The notes under the pieces are model-generated. The model had not been told where the DNA came from and did no database searches. It saw nothing but the letters and a program-made list of their open reading frames with translations. Positions 1 to 8,996 of a stretch of DNA of 64,000 nt are shown here, piece after piece. Position numbers and translations under genes: made by a program. Numbering within the stretch: the stretch's first letter is position 1; the number at the start of each line of letters is the position of its first letter. The stretch comes from Pseudarthrobacter psychrotolerans (lineage in GTDB: Bacteria; Actinomycetota; Actinomycetes; Actinomycetales; Micrococcaceae): NCBI RefSeq assembly GCF_009911795.1, contig NZ_CP047898.1:2914001-2978000 (forward strand). Direction: 5' to 3'.

Positions 1-570
<570 letters not shown>

Positions 571-606
571 TCAGGTCTTTTGGTGAGTGGTCAGTAAGGT
601 GCCGGA

Positions 607-1503
607 TCAGGTTCCGGCGAGTCCCGTCGTCGCGACGCCCTTGATGATCTGGCGCTGGAAGAACAGGAAGACGAGGATCAGGGGCAGCGCCGCGAGGAGT
701 GCGGAGGCCATGTTCTGCGCGTACTGGATGCCGTACGCGCTCTTGATGGTTTGCAGCCCCACCGGAAGGGTGAGGAGCGCGCCGTCGTTTGTGGCAATGA
801 ACGGCCACAGGAAGTTGTTCCAGGCGCCAATGAACACGAAGATCGCGACGGCGGCCAGGATGGGCCGGGACAACGGCAGGATGATCTGGGTGAAGATCCG
901 CAAGCGGCTGGCACCGTCCATCACAGCGGCTTCTTCAAGTTCGCGGGGAATCTGGTCGAAGAACTTCTTGAGCACGAACACCATGGCCGGGTGGATGACC
1001 TGCGGCAGGATAATGGCCCACGAAGTATCGATCAGGTGCAGCGCCAGCATTTGGTAGAAGAGCGGGATGATGAGGACCGGCGGCGGGATGATGATCGAGG
1101 CAATGATCACCGTCATCAGCACCTGCTTGCCCTTGAAATCGATCCGGGACAGGGCGTAGGCCACCAGCGCCGAGATCACCAGCGTGATCGCCGTGATGGC
1201 CGCCGACGTGTAGAACGAGTTCCAGGTCCAGAGCGGGATGTTGCCGTCCTGGAATACCTTGACGAACGCTTCAGCGGTAAAGCCCGACGGCGGCATCCAG
1301 CTGACCTTCGGAGCTGCGGCATCCGTCTCGGTCTTGAAAGCGGTGGCCGTGGCCCAGGCGAACGGAACCAGCCACAGCACTGCGATGAACGCCGCAACAA
1401 CGAGCGCGCCGATCTTGCCCGCGGTCATCTTTTTGCGCGGGCGGCGGAGCCCTTCGCCGGTGCTGGTGCGTGGGGCGGGACGGGTGAGGGTAGGGGTTGC
1501 CAT
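607..1503 (-). CDS. ABC sugar transporter permease (MalG/AraQ type)
   Basis: 298 aa inner-membrane subunit with six predicted hydrophobic segments; the first spans about residues 30-52 after a basic cytosolic tail. The EAA loop that docks the ATPase is visible as EEAAVMDGASRLRIFTQIILP in the C-terminal third. The gene starts 2 bp after the stop of the upstream permease, so the two are co-translated. With the binding protein 2490-3821 and permease 1506-2462 it forms a CUT1-type carbohydrate importer. No ATPase gene lies nearby, which is usual for CUT1 systems sharing a MsmK/UgpC-type ATPase encoded elsewhere. Arabinose or arabino-oligosaccharide as substrate is inferred from the GH51 neighbour. 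Confidence 0.93.
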   Translation of the reverse strand: MATPTLTRPAPRTSTGEGLRRPRKKMTAGKIGALVVAAFIAVLWLVPFAWATATAFKTETDAAAPKVSWMPPSGFTAEAFVKVFQDGNIPLWTWNSFYTSAAITAITLVISALVAYALSRIDFKGKQVLMTVIIASIIIPPPVLIIPLFYQMLALHLIDTSWAIILPQVIHPAMVFVLKKFFDQIPRELEEAAVMDGASRLRIFTQIILPLSRPILAAVAIFVFIGAWNNFLWPFIATNDGALLTLPVGLQTIKSAYGIQYAQNMASALLAALPLILVFLFFQRQIIKGVATTGLAGT

Positions 1504-1505
1504 GG

Positions 1506-2462
1506 TTATGCACTCCTGCGGCGGGTGACGGCGAACTGCATGACCGAAACGAGCACGATCAGTCCGAAGAAAATGTAGGAGATGGCTGCGGAGTACCCCA
1601 GCCGGTAGCCGGTGAAGCCGGTTTCAAAGATGTACTGCACCACCGGGCGGGTTGATCCTCCGGGCCCGCCGGCGGTCATTTGGTACACCTGATCGAAGAT
1701 CTTCAGGGACGCGAGGATCTGGAGGAGCACGATCATCACCGTGGTGGGGGTCAGCTGCGGCAGGGTGATGGAGAAGAACTGCCGCCAGGCTCCGGCGCCA
1801 TCCAGGGACGCTGCTTCGTAGTGCTGTGCGGGGATGTTCTGCATCGCGGCCAGGTACAGCAGGAAGTTGAACCCCACGGTCCACCACAGCGTGGCGATGA
1901 CGATTGCCCACATGGCCACGTTGGGATCGTTGAGCCAGGCGACTTTGGGGAGGCCCAGCTTGGACAGGAAGTCATTGATCAGGCCGAGCTGCGGGTTGTA
2001 CATCCAGGTGAAGAAGAGCGAGACCACGGTGGAGGCCAGCAGGTACGGGGCAAAGTAGGAAAGCCGCCACAGCCACTGGGCCGGCAGCCCGACGTTCAGC
2101 AGGGCCGCCATCACCAGTGCCACGAGGACCAGGGGGACGGTGCTGATGACGGTGAAGTAGAGCGTGTTGCCCAGGGAGCGCCACATGTCGGCGTCGGCCA
2201 GGGCCTCGGCGTAGTTCGCGAAGCCGATCAGGCTGTCATTGGCACCTGTCAGGGACTTGCCCGTGAGGCTCATGTAGATGCCGTAGAGAATGGGCCACAC
2301 GAGGAAGACCAGGAAGAAGACCAGGAACGGGGCGGCGAATCCCCAGCCGCTCAGGTTGCTCCTGGTACGGCTCTGTGAAGGGCGGCGCGTTGGTTGGGGT
2401 TGGATCCCCGGGGCGGTGTCCGGCTGACCGGTGCTGCGCCGGGACGCTAGTGAAGAACTCAT
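1506..2462 (-). CDS. ABC sugar transporter permease (MalF/AraP type)
   Basis: 318 aa. A hydrophilic N-terminal tail of about 40 residues precedes the first membrane segment (FAAPFLVFFLVFLVWPILYG). The EAA loop reads YEAASLDGAGAWRQFFSITLP at about residues 212-232. It is the MalF-like partner of the 607-1503 permease and lies 27 bp downstream of the binding-protein gene. Gene order binding protein, MalF-like, MalG-like, hydrolase is the common CUT1 layout in Micrococcaceae. Sugar specificity cannot be read from the permease itself. Confidence 0.93.
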   Translation of the reverse strand: MSSSLASRRSTGQPDTAPGIQPQPTRRPSQSRTRSNLSGWGFAAPFLVFFLVFLVWPILYGIYMSLTGKSLTGANDSLIGFANYAEALADADMWRSLGNTLYFTVISTVPLVLVALVMAALLNVGLPAQWLWRLSYFAPYLLASTVVSLFFTWMYNPQLGLINDFLSKLGLPKVAWLNDPNVAMWAIVIATLWWTVGFNFLLYLAAMQNIPAQHYEAASLDGAGAWRQFFSITLPQLTPTTVMIVLLQILASLKIFDQVYQMTAGGPGGSTRPVVQYIFETGFTGYRLGYSAAISYIFFGLIVLVSVMQFAVTRRRSA

Positions 2463-2489
2463 GAAGGACTCCTTTGTCGCTCGGTGCCG

Positions 2490-3821
2490 TTAGACCGGGT
2501 TGGGCCGGGAAAGAAGGGTGTTGGTGCGGTGCTCAAAGGCGTCCCAACCTGCGGCCGCCTTATCGCGGCCCAGGAACACGTTCTGGACGTTCTCCGCAAA
2601 GTAGGTCTGCCAGTCCGAGCCCGAGCCGCTGAACCAGGCTTCGGGATCGTAGGCGATGATGTCCGCTGCGTTGGCGTAGTGGATCTGCGGCGTGAGGTCG
2701 CGGTAGGCCTGCGACCGGACCACGGGCTGGTAGGCCGGAATGTGCCCAGCTTCCGCCCAGGAGATCGATCCCTTGAGGACATCGCTCACGAACTTATAGA
2801 CGTCCCGCCGCTTCGCTTCATCCACATTCAACTGCCGCGGCAGGACGAACGAGTGCGAGTCCGCGTAGGCTGCCGGCGTTCCGTACAGCGTGGGAATCGT
2901 GGCTGCGTCCACCGGAAGTCCGGCTTTCTTGAGCGTGGGCAATTCCCACACCCCGCTGAACAGCATTCCCGAGTCGCCGCGGGCGAACTCCGCGATGCCC
3001 GTGCTGATGTCGCCGGCCTTGGCAGCAATGGTGTCATCAAAGAGCGACGCCATGAATTCCAAGGACTCAATCGCGGCGTCGCGGTCCACTTTCATCGGCT
3101 GGCCCGGGATCAGTTCCATGTCCGCGCCATGCTGCTTGTAGAGCGTGTAGAAAAGCCGCCACATCTGGGAGCCACTGCCGAGGTAACCGAAGGACAGGCC
3201 ATGGGCCTGGGTGACCTTCTGCATTTCCCTGGCCATGGCCAGGAACTCCTGCGGAGAACTTACTTCCTGCAGTTGCCCGTTGCCGCCGAGGACGCCGGCT
3301 TTGCTGGCGATGTCCGTGTTGTAGAACATGACAAACGGGTGCGAATCCAGGGCGATGGAGAACACCTTGCCGTTCTGCTGGCTCTTCTCCCAGATGCGTG
3401 GCGCAAAGTTTTCCCCGGTGACGCCGTGCTCAGCCAACAGGCCCAGGTCCCACGGGTCAATGAGCCCGCCGGGGGCGTATCCGGGAACCCTGCTGGCATG
3501 CATGATCGCCACTTCCGGTGGCCGCCCGCCGGCCGATGCCATGGCCAGTTTGGTGTAGTATGGCGGGCCCCAGGCCAGGACCGTGGGGTGCACCTTGAAG
3601 CCGGGGTTGGCCTGGTTGGCGCTGTTGATCATGGCCTGCATCTTGATGCCGTCACCGCCGGACAGCAGGTGCCAGAACCCGATGTCCCGCAGGCCAGAGG
3701 CTTGGGCGTTTCCGCCGCAGCCCGTCAGGCCGCCTGCTACCAGGACACTGCCTAAGGCTGCCGTTCCCGTCAATAACTGCCGTCGGGACACTTGCTTCCC
3801 GAAAAATTCAAACTGCTTCAC
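2490..3821 (-). CDS. extracellular sugar-binding lipoprotein of ABC transporter
   Basis: 443 aa. The N-terminus carries a Tat-like SRRQLL at residues 12-17, a hydrophobic stretch, and the lipobox LTGC with Cys35 as the lipidation site, so it is expected to be exported folded and anchored outside the membrane. The rest matches family-1 solute-binding proteins, with LLSGGDGIKMQAMINSAN near the N-terminus and FARGDSGMLFSGVWELP in the middle. It captures the sugar for the two permeases encoded downstream. A LacI-type operator lies about 145 bp upstream at 3968-3985, which suggests control by the regulator at 4005-5003. Confidence 0.93.
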   Translation of the reverse strand: MKQFEFFGKQVSRRQLLTGTAALGSVLVAGGLTGCGGNAQASGLRDIGFWHLLSGGDGIKMQAMINSANQANPGFKVHPTVLAWGPPYYTKLAMASAGGRPPEVAIMHASRVPGYAPGGLIDPWDLGLLAEHGVTGENFAPRIWEKSQQNGKVFSIALDSHPFVMFYNTDIASKAGVLGGNGQLQEVSSPQEFLAMAREMQKVTQAHGLSFGYLGSGSQMWRLFYTLYKQHGADMELIPGQPMKVDRDAAIESLEFMASLFDDTIAAKAGDISTGIAEFARGDSGMLFSGVWELPTLKKAGLPVDAATIPTLYGTPAAYADSHSFVLPRQLNVDEAKRRDVYKFVSDVLKGSISWAEAGHIPAYQPVVRSQAYRDLTPQIHYANAADIIAYDPEAWFSGSGSDWQTYFAENVQNVFLGRDKAAAGWDAFEHRTNTLLSRPNPV

Positions 3822-3967
3822 CCGTCACTCCTTTGGATGGGTCCGCGGAAAGGTCACTTCTTGATGCTCAAAACTCCGGTTCCGGTGCGTCCCCATCCCG
3901 GGCCGATGCCTTCAGGGGGTGACGCACGCCTCACATTACATCGATGTAATAGACGGGGCAAGAGAAA

Positions 3968-3985
3968 ATTGTTAGCGCACACAAT
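3968..3985. promoter_or_regulatory. LacI-type operator upstream of arabinose ABC operon
   Basis: ATTGTTAGCGCACACAAT is an imperfect inverted repeat with the TTAGCGC core typical of AraR-like LacI operators. A second copy differing at two positions sits at 5125-5142. Both flank the lacI-type gene 4005-5003, so they are probably its binding sites. Confidence 0.65.
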
Positions 3986-4004
3986 GTGGTGGGCGGCTAT
4001 CGTT

Positions 4005-5003
4005 TCAGCGGCTGCTGTCCCGCTCCACGATGGTGTAGTCCAGGGAAACCACGCGCTGCTCGTGGCCCCTGTCGGCCATCCGCTCCGTGAGCAGGCGCAG
4101 GGCTTCGCTGGCAATGGCACGCTTATCGAAGGAGACCGTGGTCAACGACGGAACCGCATAGCGGCCGTCGGCGATGTCATCAAAGCCCGCCACCGCAATG
4201 TCCTGCGGGATGCGCAGGCCCCTCTTCCACAGCACACTCAGGGCGCCGATGGCCATGGAATCCGTGAAGCAGAACAGCGCTTCGGGAAGCGGGTGGGAGT
4301 CCAGGTAGGCAGTGAGCGCATCGGCAGCAGTCTGTGGCGTCCACTTTTCGCAGGGAATCAGCAGCGACTCGTCCCGTTCGATGCCGAGGATCTCCAGCGC
4401 CTCTTCATAGCCCTGGGTTCTCTGTATCGCCGCGGCCGATCCCCTGCCTTGGGTGGTTCCCAGGACGGCGATCCGCCGGCGCCCAGGCTGCGCCAAGGCG
4501 AGAGTCATGTCGCGGGCGGCAGCGGCGCTATCGACAAAGACGCGGTCGGCAAGGCTTTGCGTGACCTCCCCGAGCAGGACCACGGGCGGAAGGGCAACGC
4601 CCACCCGGACGGCGCTTTCGTCCAGCACCACAGGGTTGAGGATCAGTCCGTCGATCAGGTTGGAGCGGGCACGCACCATGAGTTCGTGCTCGCGCTGGGG
4701 ATCGGAGCCGGTTTCCTCGATCTGCACGATCCAGCCCTGCTCGTGCGCCACGTCCACAATATGGTGGGCAATTTCTGCCGAGTAGGGCGTGCCAAGATCG
4801 GGCAGGGCCAGCGCAATCACACCGGACCTCCCGTTGCGCAGTCCGCGGGCGGAGAGGTTGGGTACATAATCCAGCTCGAGGATGGCCTGCTCCACCCTGG
4901 TCCTGGTGGCACCGCTGACCGGAATGATGCCGTTCATGACGTTCGAGACGGTCTTGGGTGAAACGCCGGCACGACGCGCGACATCCTTGACCGTTGCGCG
5001 CAC
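4005..5003 (-). CDS. LacI-family transcriptional repressor (arabinose module)
   Basis: 332 aa. Residues 1-50 form the LacI helix-turn-helix and hinge (VKDVARRAGVSPKTVSNVMNG, with a leucine in the hinge region RGLRNG). The remainder is a periplasmic-binding-protein-like sensor (VIALALPDLGTPYSAEIAHH, and near the C-terminus DIAVAGFDDIADG). It is expected to repress the flanking transport genes and to release DNA when it binds a sugar effector. The gene lies between two matching operators, at 3968 and 5125, facing the binding-protein operon on one side and the oxidase gene on the other. The effector is probably L-arabinose or an arabino-oligosaccharide, by inference from the GH51 gene. Confidence 0.92.
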   Translation of the reverse strand: MRATVKDVARRAGVSPKTVSNVMNGIIPVSGATRTRVEQAILELDYVPNLSARGLRNGRSGVIALALPDLGTPYSAEIAHHIVDVAHEQGWIVQIEETGSDPQREHELMVRARSNLIDGLILNPVVLDESAVRVGVALPPVVLLGEVTQSLADRVFVDSAAAARDMTLALAQPGRRRIAVLGTTQGRGSAAAIQRTQGYEEALEILGIERDESLLIPCEKWTPQTAADALTAYLDSHPLPEALFCFTDSMAIGALSVLWKRGLRIPQDIAVAGFDDIADGRYAVPSLTTVSFDKRAIASEALRLLTERMADRGHEQRVVSLDYTIVERDSSR

Positions 5004-5113
5004 TGCTCCCCTTTCAAAGCCTCTTGTGCCAAAGCCGGCGGCCAGTGAATGCCGCTGCGGATGACCTGCTGACGATGTTACCGCCCTCCTCGGCGGGAGG
5101 CGGCCGAAGCCTC

Positions 5114-5142
5114 TTGACAGGGAAATTGTTAGCGCTCACAGT
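5114..5142 (+). promoter_or_regulatory. promoter with overlapping LacI-type operator
   Basis: TTGACA at 5114-5119 is a consensus -35 box; 17 bp later CACAGT (5137-5142) is a weak -10. The operator ATTGTTAGCGCTCACAGT (5125-5142) fills the spacer and -10, so a bound LacI repressor would block RNA polymerase. It would drive the oxidase gene at 5182. Confidence 0.6.
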
Positions 5143-5181
5143 TGGTGGAGCGAAACGTACCTTCACCCGAAAGCCGAGCAC

Positions 5182-6438
5182 ATGAAGAACTGGGCAGGAA
5201 ATCTCAACTACTCATCAGCGGAGGTCGTGCGCCCGGAATCGGTGGCTGAGCTCGCACAGGTGGTGGCGCGCTCCAGCCGGGTCAAGGCCCTGGGATCGCG
5301 GCACTCGTTCAACCGCATCGGGGACACCGACGGCGTGCACGTGCTGCTGGATGCACTGCCGCAGCACATCGACCTGCACGCGGAACGGCAGAGCGTCCGC
5401 GTCAGCGGCGGAGTGAGCTACGGTGCCCTGTGCCGTACGCTGCAGCAGTCCGGCGTGGCCATCCACAATCTGGCGTCGCTCCCCCACATTTCCGCGGCCG
5501 GGGCAGTCCAGACAGGCACCCATGGATCCGGCGTGAACAACCCCTCCCTGGCCGGAGCGGTGGAGGGCATTGATCTGGTCCGGCCCTCCGGCGAGCAGGT
5601 AACGCTGTCCCGGGCGGACGGCGAGGAGTTCCTGGGCAGCGTGGTGGGCCTGGGCGCTTTTGGCATCGTCACCGGCCTCCAGCTTGCCGTCAGGCCGAGC
5701 TTCAGCATGCGCCAGCGTGTTTTGGAAAACCTGCCGTGGGAACGGGCGTTGGCGGATTTCACGGAGCTTGTCTCCAGCGCCTACAGCGTGAGTCTTTTCA
5801 CCGACTACGTGGGCGATAGCATCGGCCAGGTCTGGCTCAAGGCGCTGGACTCGGAGCCTCCCCTCGGTGAATTGTTCGGCGCCACGGCAGCCATCGGCCC
5901 GCGGCACCCGCTGCCGGGGATGTCGGCCGAGAACTGCACAGCCCAGATGGATGAGCCCGGGCAATGGCTGGACCGGCTGCCGCATTTCCGCCACGAGTTC
6001 ACGCCCAGCAACGGTGAGGAACTGCAGAGCGAATTCATCCTGCCGTTGGAGCAGGCACCTGATGCGATCCAGTCGGTGCGGAGCCTGGCGGACAAACTTG
6101 CCCCACTGCTGTTTGTCTCCGAAATCAGGACCGGCGCCGCGGACGAATTCTGGCTCAGCCCCTTTTACCGGCAGCAGAGCGTTGCGCTGCACTTCACCTG
6201 GAAGCCGCTGCAGGCGCAGGTGGAAGCCGTTCTTCCGCAGCTCGAGGACCTGCTTCGGCCGTTCGGGGCCAGGCCGCACTGGGGCAAGCTTTTCACGCCC
6301 GGCGGTCACGACTGGGAGTCCCTCTACCCGCGCCTAGCGGACTTCCGCTCGCTGGCATCGGCGCACGATCCGGAGGGAAAATTCCGCAACGGGCTGCTGG
6401 ACAGCATCCTCGGAGTCCCGGCGGTGAGCTCACGTTAG
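5182..6438 (+). CDS. FAD-linked alditol/aldonolactone oxidase (paralog 1)
   Basis: 418 aa. The N-terminal half is a PCMH/FAD_binding_4 domain, with ALGSRHSFN at 37-45; by analogy with Streptomyces alditol oxidase His41 would carry the flavin covalently. TGTHGSGVNNPS is the second FAD-contact motif. The C-terminal half is an ALO-type substrate domain ending near RPHWGKLF. The family oxidises polyols such as xylitol and sorbitol, or aldonolactones, with O2 to give H2O2. The LacI operator in its promoter links it to the arabinose module, so arabinitol or an arabinose derivative is a reasonable guess. It is close in sequence to the oxidase at 22310-23578. Confidence 0.85.
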   Translation: MKNWAGNLNYSSAEVVRPESVAELAQVVARSSRVKALGSRHSFNRIGDTDGVHVLLDALPQHIDLHAERQSVRVSGGVSYGALCRTLQQSGVAIHNLASLPHISAAGAVQTGTHGSGVNNPSLAGAVEGIDLVRPSGEQVTLSRADGEEFLGSVVGLGAFGIVTGLQLAVRPSFSMRQRVLENLPWERALADFTELVSSAYSVSLFTDYVGDSIGQVWLKALDSEPPLGELFGATAAIGPRHPLPGMSAENCTAQMDEPGQWLDRLPHFRHEFTPSNGEELQSEFILPLEQAPDAIQSVRSLADKLAPLLFVSEIRTGAADEFWLSPFYRQQSVALHFTWKPLQAQVEAVLPQLEDLLRPFGARPHWGKLFTPGGHDWESLYPRLADFRSLASAHDPEGKFRNGLLDSILGVPAVSSR

Positions 6439-6491
6439 GAGGCGGACGACGGCGGGATGAAAGTCCACTGGCGCGCTTGCATCGCACTGAG

Positions 6492-6523
6492 CGGGCGACG
6501 GCGGGACCTCCCGCCGTCGCCCG
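6492..6523. terminator. strong hairpin terminator, repeat family copy 1
   Basis: Perfect 15-bp inverted repeat (CGGGCGACGGCGGGA paired with its complement around a CC centre), followed by GTTGCGGTTTT. The same hairpin core recurs at 26520, 34187, 35166 and 37162. Confidence 0.75.
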
Positions 6524-6524
6524 T

Positions 6525-6652
6525 TGCGGTTTTGACAGGCGTCGGCGTGCGCGAGGTGCTGGAGGGTTCGCGGTGGGCGTCGGCTTGGTCCTGGAGCGCC
6601 TTGCCCCGGGCCTCGAAGACTCCACGGCGTCAGCTCCAGCGGCGAAACGTTG
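6525..6652 (-). pseudogene. 3' remnant of an SDR oxidoreductase gene
   Basis: About 125 bp that align closely by eye with 35195-35325, the 3' end of the intact SDR gene 35206-36087, in the same orientation to the adjacent terminator hairpin. The copy includes the stretches GTTCGCGGTGGGCGTCGGC and ACGGCGTCAGCTCC. No open frame remains and the rest of the gene is absent. It looks like a leftover of a duplicated or recombined SDR locus. Confidence 0.7.
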
Positions 6653-6838
6653 TTGGCGTCACGGTCCCTAGCTGTACTGACCGCACTGTTGCGCACATCC
6701 GCAATCCGATGGTAGCTCCCACCCAATGCTCCATGAGCCTCGGGCGATCCGAGCAAGAGCGCACCAAGACCGATAATCGAGGTTAGGTCAGCCTGAGCTG
6801 GGGGAGGTGCACAAATGGCACAACTTCGAAGAATTCGG

Positions 6839-7132
6839 CTAACGCGGCTTGTAGACGTCCGCACGGTGTTCGATGCGGTGGACGTATGAGGTGTGCTCTT
6901 CGATATCGAGGGTGAACAACACGCGGTAGTCACCTCGGCGTGCGGTGCGCAGGCCGAGGAGTTCATTTGTGAGGGGCTTGCTGAGCCGGCGGGGATTATC
7001 GGCCAGGACACCGGTGACGAATTCGACGATTGCGGCGGCTGCCTTCTCCGGCAGCCGACGAAACCCTTTCAGCGCAGGGCTGGTGACTTCGATTTTCCAT
7101 GGCCCTGGCGCGTTGGATGGTTCCTCGGTCAC
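6839..7132 (-). CDS. RelE/ParE-family toxin
   Basis: 97 aa. It shows the RelE-fold pattern: WKIEVTSPALKGFRRLP at the N-terminus, LRTARRGDYRVLFTLD in the middle, and VHRIEHRADVYKPR at the C-terminus. RelE toxins cut mRNA on the ribosome. The start overlaps the antitoxin stop by 4 bp, the usual coupled antitoxin-toxin order. It lies among repeats and gene remnants, consistent with accessory DNA. The catalytic activity of this copy is untested. Confidence 0.88.
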   Translation of the reverse strand: MTEEPSNAPGPWKIEVTSPALKGFRRLPEKAAAAIVEFVTGVLADNPRRLSKPLTNELLGLRTARRGDYRVLFTLDIEEHTSYVHRIEHRADVYKPR

Positions 7133-7404
7133 TTCGGCGGTAGTCCAAACTCATGGCGCAGGTCATCGCCGCTGACCGTGTTGCCTTCGGCGATGTCGCG
7201 TCGCGCTTGGTCCAGGTCTTCGCGGATGCCAGGCTGCGAGAGCCAGTGGATCGTTTCCTGCAGTGACTCCAGGTCGTCGGCGGACATCAGCACGGCTGAG
7301 GGGTGCCCGTGGCGCGTGATCTGGATGATCTCATGCGTCTTGTCTGCTTCCTCTACAAGCGCGGAAAGCTTGTCCTTGGCTTCGCTGAGCGGTACCGTTC
7401 TCAT
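7129..7404 (-). CDS. Phd/YefM-family antitoxin
   Basis: 91 aa. The N-terminus MRTVPLSEAKDKLSALVEEA is the Phd/YefM DNA-binding domain. ITRHGHPSAVLMSADDLESL follows and is highly typical of the family. The C-terminal half is acidic and probably wraps the toxin. It is first in the two-gene unit with the RelE toxin. An inverted repeat just upstream (7415-7432) is a likely autoregulatory operator. Confidence 0.9.
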   Translation of the reverse strand: MRTVPLSEAKDKLSALVEEADKTHEIIQITRHGHPSAVLMSADDLESLQETIHWLSQPGIREDLDQARRDIAEGNTVSGDDLRHEFGLPPK

Positions 7405-7414
7405 GGTTCATGTA

Positions 7415-7432
7415 TAGCCTGAAATTCGGCTA
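7415..7432. promoter_or_regulatory. inverted repeat upstream of antitoxin gene
   Basis: TAGCCTGAAATTCGGCTA is an inverted repeat (TAGCC/GGCTA arms) 10 bp before the antitoxin start. A related copy, TAGCCTGACTTTTAGCCG, follows at 7439-7456. Paired half-sites are usual for Phd/YefM autoregulation. Confidence 0.5.
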
Positions 7433-7672
7433 TTCACTAGCCTGACTTTTAGCCGATAATAATGATTACATCAAGCTGTAGCCCGGAAGGGGCGGGAAGG
7501 CTCGATGGATCGGAGCCGGGGGCCACGCAGTATCCGTTCAGCAACGTTTCGGGTTCCGGGGACGTGCCCGCCTACTGGAGAAATTTCCTCGGGCCTGCAT
7601 CTGCTCCCGCGCTTGGAGACGGTTTCCCCCTGCGCGGTCAGTTCAGGCAACGGGTGATCTCTACTGTGAGGT

Positions 7673-8725
7673 TCATGCCACCGGCTCGAGCGCTTGCGGC
7701 GGAGCCGTGGAATCGCGGATCACGAGTTTCGTGGCCAGCTCGACCCTGCGGGAATCCAGCGTTTCTCCGCGCATTTGGCGAAGAATGAATCGCAGAGCGG
7801 CGCGTCCCATCTCCTGCAGTGGCTGTGTCACTGATGTGAGAGCTGGCACTGATTCTTCCGCCAGGTAGGTGCCGTCAAAACCGACCAGACTCATTTCCTC
7901 GGGTACGCGAACGTTCTGTCGGCGTGCCTCGGCGAGAACGCCAAGGGCGATGCTGTCACTTGCGGCAAAGATGGCGGTCGGACGCGGTTCAAGCCGGAGG
8001 AGGGTCTTCATGCCTTGAACTCCGTGATCGGTCCGGAAGGGTCCGGAGAGGATGTACCGATCTTCGGCGGATAGCCCTCGGGCTCGCAATGCGGCCATGT
8101 AGCCGTGCAGTCTGGCCTGGTTGCACTCGGCACCATCTGGGCCGCCGACGTATGCGATCCTGCGGTGGCCAAGGTCCAGGAGGTGTGAGGTTGCATCCTT
8201 GCCGCCGGCCCAGTTGGTCGTTCCGATGCTGACCACATCGCCTGGCGGAGGGTTGAGGGGGTCGATAACAACGGTGGGAACTCCCCGCCGGTGAAACGCA
8301 TCCAGCTGGTCTGCGCCAAAGGCGGACGTTACCACGATCATTCCGCACCGGCCTTCGTCGATGATCCGCCGCGCCCGTTGTTCCGGGGACAGTGGCGTGG
8401 CGCCTTGCTTGCCCGTGACGCTGAGCACGACATCAATGTCTGACTCCGCTGCGTGCTCCAGAATGCCGTTGAGTACCTCGACTGCGTATGCAGAGTTCAG
8501 TGAGTCGAAGACGACTTCGACCGCCTGCCGGCCGGTGAGGATCTTGCGATGCTGAACCGGGGATTTGTACCCCGTCCGCGCCAGCGCGGTCAGGACCTTG
8601 GTGCGGGTCTCCGCTGAAACGTCCTCCCGCCCATTGATGACTTTGGAGACGGTCGGCGCAGAAACCCCTGCCTCCCGGGCAACGGCGGCCAGGGTGAGCT
8701 TTCCCTGGTGCGTAGCGGCGGTCAT
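7673..8725 (-). CDS. LacI-family transcriptional repressor (oxidised-sugar module)
   Basis: 350 aa. HTH at about 10-32 (TLAAVAREAGVSAPTVSKVING), then a hinge and a sugar-binding-protein-like sensor with VVVIDPLNPPPGD and, near the end, MSLVGFDGTYLAEESVP. It is divergent from the importer operon starting at 8997. The intergenic region has two identical 12-bp palindromes CGAAATATTTCG, at 8743 and 8875, which are the likely operators. It should repress both its own gene and the transport/dehydrogenase operon until a sugar inducer binds. The inducer is unknown. Confidence 0.92.
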   Translation of the reverse strand: MTAATHQGKLTLAAVAREAGVSAPTVSKVINGREDVSAETRTKVLTALARTGYKSPVQHRKILTGRQAVEVVFDSLNSAYAVEVLNGILEHAAESDIDVVLSVTGKQGATPLSPEQRARRIIDEGRCGMIVVTSAFGADQLDAFHRRGVPTVVIDPLNPPPGDVVSIGTTNWAGGKDATSHLLDLGHRRIAYVGGPDGAECNQARLHGYMAALRARGLSAEDRYILSGPFRTDHGVQGMKTLLRLEPRPTAIFAASDSIALGVLAEARRQNVRVPEEMSLVGFDGTYLAEESVPALTSVTQPLQEMGRAALRFILRQMRGETLDSRRVELATKLVIRDSTAPPQALEPVA

Positions 8726-8742
8726 GTGACTCCTTGACTTTT

Positions 8743-8754
8743 CGAAATATTTCG
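8743..8754. promoter_or_regulatory. LacI-type operator, copy 1
   Basis: CGAAATATTTCG is a perfect palindrome 18 bp upstream of the lacI-type start codon. The identical sequence recurs at 8875-8886, 132 bp away. Confidence 0.65.
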
Positions 8755-8820
8755 TTCGTTCAGTTTCGCGCCTTTCTGCCAGCCCGTCAATGTTATAGCC
8801 AATCCTTTCTCGCTGGAGGC

Positions 8821-8886
8821 TTGACTGTGGAGTGTGATGGGCGTTACCTTTATTTCATTCACCGCAAAATTTCGCGAAATATTTCG
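8821..8886 (+). promoter_or_regulatory. promoter plus overlapping LacI-type operators of importer operon
   Basis: TTGACT (8821-8826), 17 bp, TTACCT (8844-8849) is a plausible sigma-70-type promoter. Immediately downstream ATTTCGCGAAAT (8869-8880) and CGAAATATTTCG (8875-8886) are overlapping perfect palindromes. Repressor bound here would block the start of transcription of the operon beginning at 8997. Confidence 0.6.
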
Positions 8887-8996
8887 AAAACTTGGGATGA
8901 ACCCAATTCAATGGCAGTGCGGCCTCATCCGAAGGCGGGACTCCTGAACATGAACCGGGCACTCAGCGACGAGCCCGAAGGATGAATGGAAAACAG

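Noticed and set aside
2484..3755. Long frame opposite the sugar-binding protein
   Set aside because: Typical high-GC antisense frame; no ribosome site or known domain, while the minus-strand gene is clear. The same holds for the other long shadows, e.g. 9018-10316 and 58678-59814.
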